Below are positions 6,559-12,040 of a stretch of DNA of 12,040 nt, in pieces. A program made the translations under genes and the position numbers. The DNA comes from JAVBNT01 sp031551355 (GTDB lineage Bacteria; Vulcanimicrobiota; CADAWZ01), in NCBI GenBank assembly GCA_031551355.1, contig JAVBNT010000045.1:1-12040 (forward strand), read 5' to 3'. Every line of letters starts with the position of its first letter. The first letter of the stretch is position 1. A model generated the notes under the pieces. That model was given only the letters and a program-made list of their open reading frames with translations, made no database searches and was not told where the DNA came from.

Positions 6559-9500
6559 ATGCCTGAAGCGATGAGTCTGGCTGTTCAGAAATTTCTTACC
6601 AACGTAAAACTGAATCCTGATGATCTGGATGCACATTTTAATTTGGCAATGGCATATGAAGATGTCGGAAATTTTGATGAAGCATATAAAACATATGAAC
6701 AGATTTTACGGCTTAACCCTAAATATGCCAGAGCAAAAGTTCATATGGGGTTTATTCAGGTTAGAAAGGGTAGTCTTTCGGTAGCGATTGATTTATGGGA
6801 TCAGGCTTTTGAGACAGATCCGCGAGTTTCGAGATTTTTTAAGGATTCCCTTACCGCTCCGATATACAGAAGTCGTATAGAGGAAGCAATCGTGGCTTTT
6901 TCCAAGCCTCTGCAGACACATAAGGAAAATGCGCATTCGCATTACCTTTTGGGGGCGGCTTACCGCTATTTTGATAGATATGAGCTTGCTCTTCAGTGTT
7001 TTAAAACGGCTACTCAATATAATCCCAATCTTTGGGAAGCTTACATGAGATGCGGAGATACATATATTCTCCTTTCTCAACCTAAGTTGGCAATTGAACA
7101 GTATAAATATGCAATCAAGACCAACAGCAGGGATCCGGTTCCTTATATTGCCCTGGCGGAACTGTATCTTCTTGAGAACATGCTTGGCCTGGCACTTAAG
7201 CAGATGGAAATGGCAATCTCGCTTGATGACAGAAATGCTAAAGCTTACAATGTTCTTGGTAAAATTTATTTTAATCAGGCCAATTTCAAAATGGCCATCC
7301 AGCAATACCAGAAGTCACTTGACATAGATCCCGCGAGTGCTCAGGTTCACTATAATCTGGCAAAATCCTGCGAAGCCATGTACCGGCCGGACTATGCCAT
7401 CATTGAGCTTGAGAGGGCGATAAAGTATGAGCCCGGTTTTTCTGAGGCATATTACGACCTGGGAGTTCTGCTGATTCAGATGGGAGACTATACCAAGGCT
7501 GTCTCCAGGTTTGAGCAGGTTCTTTCGATGTCTCCCGATGATACATACGCTTATTATCAGCTTGGACTTGCATATTTTAAAATGGGTGAATATCAGGCAG
7601 CTTTGGAGCGCCTGGCCAAACTGGCGGCTCTCAGACCCTCTGACGCCAACACCTACTATATAATGAGTCAATGTTCATATAACCTCAAAGACTATACAAT
7701 GGCGATAGATTATCTGTCTAAAGCCATAAAGATATCTCCGGATGAGCCGTCTTATTATTACCAGAGAAGTAACATTAATGCCCAGAGAAACGACTGGACT
7801 GCCGCTGAAGAGGATATGCGTAAAGCAGTTTCCCTTAAGCCCACGGAAGTGGATTACAGGATGAAGTTGGCTGCGATATTCTTTAAAAAGCTTCGTTATG
7901 ATCTTGTGGTGGAAGATATGAATAATTTTATTCATATAAACCCGAACTCGGCTCCGGTTTACACGACAATCGGCAAGGCATATATTGCTCTTGACGAGCC
8001 CTCTATTGCTAAGGATTCTTTCGAAAAAGCGCTGTCAATAGATCCGAACTATGTTCCGGCAATCCATCTGAAAGGCGAGGTTTTGCTCCGTTATGCAAAA
8101 CAGCGGCCTGCAGCTATGGAATGGTTTACTCAGGCGCTTACATTGGATCCTAATTATGTTCCGGCAATTTGTGATATTGCCGATATGTTTATTGAGGAAG
8201 GCGATATCGAAAAAGCCTTTGAAAATTATAAGCTGGCCTTGGAAAAAGTTTCCGGGGATGAGCTTATTTATACAAAAATGCGCTATGCTACGGCCATGAT
8301 GCTGACCGAACGTAAAAACGAGGGTGTTGAAGAATTCCGTAAAGTTCTGCTTGAAAAACCGGACGATCCTGATGTTCACTTCAGATTTGCCAAAGCCTGT
8401 GAAAGGTCGGGAGATATAGAACTGGCTGTTGAAGAGCTGAACAGGGCAATTATACTGGAGCCCTTAAATCCGGATTACAATATGGCTCTCGGTGAATTGT
8501 ATCTCTCGCAGGGCGATGTTGACGCCGCGAAAAGTGCTTATTATGCAATTATAAAAGTATATCCGACACATACGGCGGCACAAAGGGCTCTGGCCTCCAT
8601 CTTCAAGGATAAATTGGGACTGCCGGCTCAGGATGAGGATGACGGAAAATTTATTTTTGACACTCCGGAAACGGATTCTCCTGATGTCGGCACTGAAGTT
8701 GCCGAATCTGAACCGCCGAAGCCGGTGGCAGAGGCAAAAGTCGTTTATGAGCCTCAGGACGAATTGTCTTCTTCCGCGGAATCGTCACTTAAAAAAGAGT
8801 TTTTGCCGGAATTGAATTTGGAGTCAGGACTTCTTGATTCAGGTTTAATGGCTATGGATGATGTTTCGTCTTCTCCAAGTTCCTCAGCGCTGCTGCCAAA
8901 GATTGATCTGCCGGGGATTTCCGTTTCTGAAAATATAAATGCTGATGAATCCGAAAAGAGTGCTCCTGCGGATGAGGGAACTCAGTCCGGTTTACTGTCG
9001 AAATTGCATGACGATAGCGGCTTTGCAAGTGTAGATTTGAGTGATTGGGCGCAAAAGGCTAACGCTTCTTTTCCTAAACCTGCCGAGAGCGGCTCTGAAA
9101 TGCCTTCTGATGAAGGAACGCAGTCCGGTTTGCTGTCAAGATTGCATGTTGACGGAGGCCTGGCAAGCGTAGATCTGGGCGATTGGGCTGAAAAAGCAAA
9201 GATGGCTTTTTCCAAGCCGGCCGATAACAGCTCGGAGATGGCCTCCGACGATCGGACGCAATCAGGATTACTATCAAAACTGCATGTTGACAGCGGTCTG
9301 GCAAGCGTAGATCTCAGTGATTGGTCTAAAAAAAGTAATGACAGTTCTCTTGCGAAGGAGATTCTGGAAGCTCTCGAAATGCCCTCTGACGTGAGTTCTC
9401 CCTCCGGTCTTTTGTCTGATTTGAATATATCGGAAGAGCTTAAAAGCGTCGATTTGGGCGATTGGGCGAAGAACAACCCTGAAAGCTCCTTTGCAAAAGA

Positions 9501-10623
9501 AATCGGTGAAGCCCTTGAAATGCCCTCTGATGGCGGCTCTCCCTCCGGTCTTTTGTCTGATTTGAATATATCGGAAGAGCTTAAAAGCGTCGATTTAGGT
9601 GACTGGGCGAAGAATAACCCTGAAAGTTCCTTTGCAAAAGAAATCGGCGAAGCTCTGGAGTTTACTGCCGACGAAGAGAGCATACCGGATGTTTTGTCGG
9701 AACTGGATCTTGATGAAGAGCTTGAGAGTGTAGATCTTGGCGATTGGGCCAAAAGAAAATCCGATAAATCTTTTTCAGAAACGATAGATAAAGTAACGGA
9801 AGAATCCTCAGACATTCCTGCCGATGATAAATCCGCCGGTGAAGAGCCTGCTCCGTCCTTAAAATCAATCGAAGACGAGTATCTTGAACGTATAGAACAG
9901 CTTGATAAATACCGAAAAGAAAAACATAAGGAAAAATTGGATGGAGTGGTTGAAGGAATCGCAGAGCTTGCGCCTTGCCCTCCTGATATACTTGAAAAAC
10001 TGTGTTTTGCGCTTATTGACAGCGGGTATTCTAAAAATGCAATAAATGAGTGTAAACGTTCATCGGCGGAATATCCCGGTAACGAGGATATTTCCTTGCT
10101 GTTGGCAAAAATTTACTCCTCTACGGATCGTCATTCGCTGGCGGCCCTGCAGTATCAGAAGATTATGCGTAATAATAAAAAGCCGGAACTTAATTTCCTG
10201 CTTGGCTATAGTTACGTCAAAATGAAAAATTTGAAAGCGGCAATTAAAGCTTTTGACAGATATATTGAGCTTTGTCCCTCGGGCGCCGGCTCGGTAATTA
10301 CATCTTTGTCGGTTTTTGCTCCGGAAGAATATGAAGAATTTGAACATTTTTTTGATTCTTTGAGAAAGTGTGAACTTTCGCCTGAGCAGCGTGACGAAAT
10401 TGATCGGATGTTAGGTAGGGATGAGTCCGGCGATGAAATCGGGCAGGATATGGAGCATGACGTAGAGGTTGATATTGATATTGATATTGATTTGGATTTG
10501 GATGATATAATGAGTGAGGAAGCGGAAGCCGCCGGTGAAACTGAAGATGATGAAGATGACGATAGTATCCTTCCTGAGGGTTTAAATGTGCTTGACGGCT
10601 TACTGGATGATGAGGATTTATAG
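6559..10623 (+). CDS. Giant TPR protein with SVDLxDWA linker repeats and acidic tail
   Basis: No known named gene is recognised. The 1354-residue product has no signal peptide or membrane segment, so it is probably a cytoplasmic scaffold. Residues about 20-685 are roughly 18 consecutive TPR units with typical NP and A..Y..LG spacing. Residues 690-804 are an acidic, Ser/Pro-rich linker. Residues 805-1084 are six tandem 46-47-residue repeats, each with a GLLSxL-type segment and an SVDLxDWA core (degenerate GLLS in the sixth). A charged helix (about 1098-1125) and a second TPR-like block (to about 1285) follow, and then a tail of 65-70 residues very rich in Asp and Glu. It lies 5 bp upstream of an exported-protein gene and is probably cotranscribed with it. 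TPR arrays usually bind proteins; the partner is unknown. Function unassigned. Confidence 0.93.
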   Translation: MPEAMSLAVQKFLTNVKLNPDDLDAHFNLAMAYEDVGNFDEAYKTYEQILRLNPKYARAKVHMGFIQVRKGSLSVAIDLWDQAFETDPRVSRFFKDSLTAPIYRSRIEEAIVAFSKPLQTHKENAHSHYLLGAAYRYFDRYELALQCFKTATQYNPNLWEAYMRCGDTYILLSQPKLAIEQYKYAIKTNSRDPVPYIALAELYLLENMLGLALKQMEMAISLDDRNAKAYNVLGKIYFNQANFKMAIQQYQKSLDIDPASAQVHYNLAKSCEAMYRPDYAIIELERAIKYEPGFSEAYYDLGVLLIQMGDYTKAVSRFEQVLSMSPDDTYAYYQLGLAYFKMGEYQAALERLAKLAALRPSDANTYYIMSQCSYNLKDYTMAIDYLSKAIKISPDEPSYYYQRSNINAQRNDWTAAEEDMRKAVSLKPTEVDYRMKLAAIFFKKLRYDLVVEDMNNFIHINPNSAPVYTTIGKAYIALDEPSIAKDSFEKALSIDPNYVPAIHLKGEVLLRYAKQRPAAMEWFTQALTLDPNYVPAICDIADMFIEEGDIEKAFENYKLALEKVSGDELIYTKMRYATAMMLTERKNEGVEEFRKVLLEKPDDPDVHFRFAKACERSGDIELAVEELNRAIILEPLNPDYNMALGELYLSQGDVDAAKSAYYAIIKVYPTHTAAQRALASIFKDKLGLPAQDEDDGKFIFDTPETDSPDVGTEVAESEPPKPVAEAKVVYEPQDELSSSAESSLKKEFLPELNLESGLLDSGLMAMDDVSSSPSSSALLPKIDLPGISVSENINADESEKSAPADEGTQSGLLSKLHDDSGFASVDLSDWAQKANASFPKPAESGSEMPSDEGTQSGLLSRLHVDGGLASVDLGDWAEKAKMAFSKPADNSSEMASDDRTQSGLLSKLHVDSGLASVDLSDWSKKSNDSSLAKEILEALEMPSDVSSPSGLLSDLNISEELKSVDLGDWAKNNPESSFAKEIGEALEMPSDGGSPSGLLSDLNISEELKSVDLGDWAKNNPESSFAKEIGEALEFTADEESIPDVLSELDLDEELESVDLGDWAKRKSDKSFSETIDKVTEESSDIPADDKSAGEEPAPSLKSIEDEYLERIEQLDKYRKEKHKEKLDGVVEGIAELAPCPPDILEKLCFALIDSGYSKNAINECKRSSAEYPGNEDISLLLAKIYSSTDRHSLAALQYQKIMRNNKKPELNFLLGYSYVKMKNLKAAIKAFDRYIELCPSGAGSVITSLSVFAPEEYEEFEHFFDSLRKCELSPEQRDEIDRMLGRDESGDEIGQDMEHDVEVDIDIDIDLDLDDIMSEEAEAAGETEDDEDDDSILPEGLNVLDGLLDDEDL
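8971..9810 (+). repeat. Six tandem 138-141-bp in-frame repeats
   Basis: Units start at 8971, 9109, 9247, 9388, 9529 and 9670 and end at 9810. The first two are 138 bp and the other four 141 bp, with the extra residue gained late in the third unit. Units 1-3 share TQSGLLSKLH-type openings. Units 4 and 5 share SPSGLLSDLNISEELKSVDL and are nearly identical in DNA over their first half, implying a recent duplication. Unit 6 is the most diverged. The SVDLxDWA core is the best conserved part across all six. Confidence 0.92.
10471..10506 (+). repeat. Hexanucleotide microsatellite in the acidic tail
   Basis: Three GATATT units run into two GATTTG-like units, encoding an alternating Asp-Ile/Asp-Leu stretch (DIDIDIDLDLD) near the C-terminus of the TPR protein. 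Six-base units keep the reading frame if the array expands or shrinks, so the tail length could vary between strains. Confidence 0.6.
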
Positions 10624-10628
10624 TTTTT

Positions 10629-11351
10629 ATGTATAGAAAATTTTTAATTCTTTTGTTATTTTTTACTCTCTTGCCCGCCGTATCATGGCCTTTTTCTTCA
10701 GGGTTTGAGAAATTGTTTATCGATGAAGTCCAATATAAGGGGACGTTTGTCGTTGATTTTGATGAAGTATATATTCCGGAAACGGCCATTGAGAATATTT
10801 TAAGAAGAAAAGACATTTCCTGGGATGGCGCAACCCTTGCCGTCATTGTCGGCGACAGGGCTATATCATCAAGGATAATAACTTATGAAGGTAAACCTTA
10901 TTATCCCTTTCTTGCTATTTGCCGTGAACTGAAATATCAGGTCTCCTGGGATTACGGCAAAAAAATAATTTCCGTTATATTGAAAGAAAAACCTGCTCAA
11001 ACAATTGCCACCTTTTCCGATGACGGCCAGCAGGAACCACAAAGAAAACGCAGGAACAGGGGCATTGTAATCTCTCTGTTCCATGAGGATTTTATAAAAA
11101 ACGTAATGGAAAGTGTTGTTGCCGTAAGGATAAAGGCAGATGTGATAAATACTTTTAAGCGCGACTCAAAGAAAGTTGTCGCACGTTGTGTTTTTTCCTA
11201 TCCTGACGGCGCCGTTCATTATGAAGATACCGTCTTTTTGGAAGATTTGAAAGCGGGGGAGATCAGGCGTGTTGTTTTTTACACCACCAATCCTTCCGCG
11301 TCACAAACACTGACCTACAAGCTGTCGGTAGAAGAAGTAAAAGAACCGTAA
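10629..11351 (+). CDS. Exported stalk-domain protein, unknown function
   Basis: Not recognised as a named gene. The first 19 residues form a signal peptide with a basic start (YRK), a Leu/Phe core and a plausible cleavage after AVS; there is no lipobox cysteine. Residues about 35-118 resemble the copper amine oxidase N-terminal-like stalk domain, ending in GKPYYPFLAICRELKYQVSW (from 88), the family's usual closing pattern. A basic linker (RKRRNR, 138-143) leads to a beta-rich domain (about 157-236) resembling FxLYD-type domains, with a conserved-looking YPDGAVHYED and LKAGE. Probably periplasmic or surface located. It starts 5 bp after the TPR stop; the nearest ribosome binding site (GAGG at 10612-10615) is unusually distant, suggesting coupling to TPR translation. 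A strong terminator follows. Confidence 0.85.
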   Translation: MYRKFLILLLFFTLLPAVSWPFSSGFEKLFIDEVQYKGTFVVDFDEVYIPETAIENILRRKDISWDGATLAVIVGDRAISSRIITYEGKPYYPFLAICRELKYQVSWDYGKKIISVILKEKPAQTIATFSDDGQQEPQRKRRNRGIVISLFHEDFIKNVMESVVAVRIKADVINTFKRDSKKVVARCVFSYPDGAVHYEDTVFLEDLKAGEIRRVVFYTTNPSASQTLTYKLSVEEVKEP

Positions 11352-11397
11352 TTTAGTATTGGGTGGACTTGTTTTTTACCGAATAAGCTTTGAGTAT

Positions 11398-11434
11398 ACA
11401 AATAAAAAAGGGCGCTTGGCCCTTTTTTATTTGT
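11398..11434. terminator. Bidirectional Rho-independent terminator
   Basis: ACAAATAAAAAAGGGC (11398-11413) and GCCCTTTTTTATTTGT (11419-11434) form a perfect 16-bp stem with the loop GCTTG. The GGGC/GCCC core is flanked by A6 and T6, so both strands have the GC-stem-plus-T-tract form. It lies 46 bp after the stalk-protein stop and should end the TPR/stalk transcript while also blocking transcription from the insertion sequence side. Confidence 0.9.
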
Positions 11435-11451
11435 CTTGTACACTTTAGTGT

Positions 11452-11480
11452 GTTTTTTGAATATGAAGTGTTCAAAAAAC
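11452..11480. repeat. 10-bp inverted repeat between terminator and IS200
   Basis: GTTTTTTGAA (11452-11461) and TTCAAAAAAC (11471-11480) are exact reverse complements with a 9-base loop. It lies between the terminator and the IS200 left-end hairpin. It may be a second terminator, or part of the insertion site or left end; the exact left boundary of the element cannot be fixed from one copy. Confidence 0.5.
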
Positions 11481-11487
11481 AAATAAA

Positions 11488-11506
11488 CCCCCAGCTATGC
11501 TGGGGG
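11488..11506. repeat. IS200 left-end subterminal hairpin
   Basis: CCCCCAGC (11488-11495) and GCTGGGGG (11499-11506) form a GC-rich 8-bp stem with the loop TAT. A CCCCCAGC...GCTGGGGG hairpin near the left end is characteristic of IS200-group elements. In that family the subterminal hairpin is recognised by TnpA as single-stranded DNA, and it also acts as a transcription block protecting tnpA from outside promoters. Confidence 0.85.
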
Positions 11507-11583
11507 AATGTCAGAGAGCTTTAGCTTTAAGTAAAATATCTCCAATGTTAAAATGATGAAGGTTTGCCGACCACATCATAAAC

Positions 11584-11591
11584 AAAGGAGG
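11584..11591 (+). promoter_or_regulatory. Strong ribosome binding site of tnpA
   Basis: AAAGGAGG stands 7 bases before the ATG at 11599, a near-perfect Shine-Dalgarno site that fixes the start. In IS200 this site is normally masked by leader RNA structure; I could not find a convincing masking partner by eye in 11507-11583. Confidence 0.75.
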
Positions 11592-11598
11592 TAGTCCA

Positions 11599-12040
11599 AT
11601 GGACAAAAATAGTTTAGCACATACAATGTGGGAATGTAAGTATCATATAGTATTTGCCCCAAAGTTTAGAAGGCAAGTAATATATGGGGATTTGAAGAGA
11701 GATATAGGTAAAATCCTGAGAGAATTATGCGAACGTAAGGGTATAGAGATAATCGAGGCTGAGTTATGCCCTGATCATGTACATATGTTGTTAAGAATTC
11801 CGCCGAAATATAGTGTGTCTGAGATAATGGGATATTTGAAAGGCAAAAGCTCACTGATAATATTTGATCGTCATGCAAATTTGAAATATAAATACAGTAA
11901 CCGGCATTTTTGGTGTAGAGGATATTATGTCGATACTGTTGGCAAAAATGCAAAAAAAATACAAGAATATATTCGTAAGCAACTACAAGAAGATACAGTA
12001 GCAGATCAAATAAATTTACGTGAATATGTAGACCCGTTTA
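11599..12040 (+). CDS. tnpA: IS200-type Y1 transposase TnpA, 3' end cut by window
   Basis: HUH single-strand transposase that cuts and joins the element's ends. The 147 visible codons have no stop or frameshift. The N-terminus has the family's HTMWECKYHIVFAPKFRR segment (8-25). The metal-binding HUH motif is H60-V-H62 within CPDHVHMLL. RHFWCRGYYVDT (102-113) is the conserved late strand, and the nucleophilic tyrosine is expected at Y124 in IQEYIRKQ. The visible sequence ends REYVDPF, close to where IS200 transposases finish (about 150 residues), so only a few residues are missing. All catalytic residues are present, so the element may be active. It lacks a separate partner gene here and is unrelated to its left neighbours. 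Confidence 0.95.
   Translation, partial: MDKNSLAHTMWECKYHIVFAPKFRRQVIYGDLKRDIGKILRELCERKGIEIIEAELCPDHVHMLLRIPPKYSVSEIMGYLKGKSSLIIFDRHANLKYKYSNRHFWCRGYYVDTVGKNAKKIQEYIRKQLQEDTVADQINLREYVDPF

Larger units (their letters stand above)
11488..12040 (+). mobile_element. IS200/IS605-family insertion sequence, IS200 group, right end missing
   Basis: The element is shown by the left-end hairpin, a leader of about 90 bases and a single tnpA-type transposase. No tnpB is visible before the window ends. These elements move as single-stranded DNA through a hairpin-recognising Y1 transposase and make no target duplication. The left boundary is uncertain by up to a few tens of bases (about 11460-11488), and the right end lies outside the window. 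Confidence 0.85.

Noticed and set aside
6793..7305. A 170-codon minus-strand open frame under the TPR gene
   Set aside because: It overlaps strongly supported TPR units on the plus strand and its translation resembles no protein family; a shadow frame.
8982..9815. A 277-codon open frame on the minus strand, Ser-rich with internal repeats
   Set aside because: It lies entirely antisense to the six linker repeats of the TPR protein, its repeats are their mirror, and it has no ribosome binding site. The open frame is a by-product of repetitive codon use.
9810..10623. The possibility that the TPR gene is two genes fused by an error
   Set aside because: The frame is continuous through the linker repeats, composition is consistent, and no ribosome binding site or start precedes the second TPR block.
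11398..11487. ACAAATAAA at 11398-11406 and 11479-11487 as a target-site duplication of the insertion sequence
   Set aside because: IS200-family elements do not make target duplications, and both copies lie on the same side of tnpA in A-rich sequence; chance is the simpler explanation.

Overview
The window comes from a bacterial chromosome of moderate GC. It holds two divergent gene blocks, a repeat-rich stretch without genes at the left, and an IS200-type insertion sequence running off the right end. I cannot name the lineage. Clear Shine-Dalgarno sites, a bacterial clamp-loader gene (holA) and IS200 point to a bacterium. The prolyl-tRNA synthetase is the short archaeal/eukaryote-like type, which occurs in a scattered set of bacterial phyla and does not decide the question.

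Layout. Bases 1-1091 carry no convincing gene but are full of inverted repeats: a long diverged inverted repeat (62-141 against 492-553, probably reaching base 1 and about 603), a REP-like hairpin (634-653), and two related hairpin elements of about 115-120 bp (711-824 and 968-1088) whose stems differ by matched, compensatory base changes. On the minus strand, reading from 6202 to 1092, lies a tight four-gene cluster: mtnA (methylthioribose-1-phosphate isomerase), holA (DNA polymerase III delta), a fused nnrE-nnrD (NAD(P)H-hydrate repair) and proS (prolyl-tRNA synthetase). Gaps are 3 bp, a 4-bp overlap and 27 bp, so one transcript is likely. A candidate sigma-70 promoter sits at 6251-6280.

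Across a 356-bp AT-rich divergent intergenic region, the plus strand carries a 1354-residue TPR protein (6559-10623). It has a long TPR superhelix, six tandem 46-47-residue repeats with an SVDLxDWA core, a second short TPR block and a very acidic tail. Five bases later comes a 240-residue exported protein with a stalk-like (copper amine oxidase N-terminal type) domain and a C-terminal beta domain. A strong bidirectional terminator follows at 11398-11434. Beyond it lie further hairpins, the IS200 left-end hairpin (11488-11506), and the tnpA transposase, which is cut by the window edge a few residues before its expected end.

The minus-strand cluster is housekeeping. The least explained parts are the TPR/linker-repeat protein with its secreted partner, and the structured repeats at the left. 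I found no CRISPR array, tRNA, rRNA, toxin-antitoxin pair or recognised defence system.
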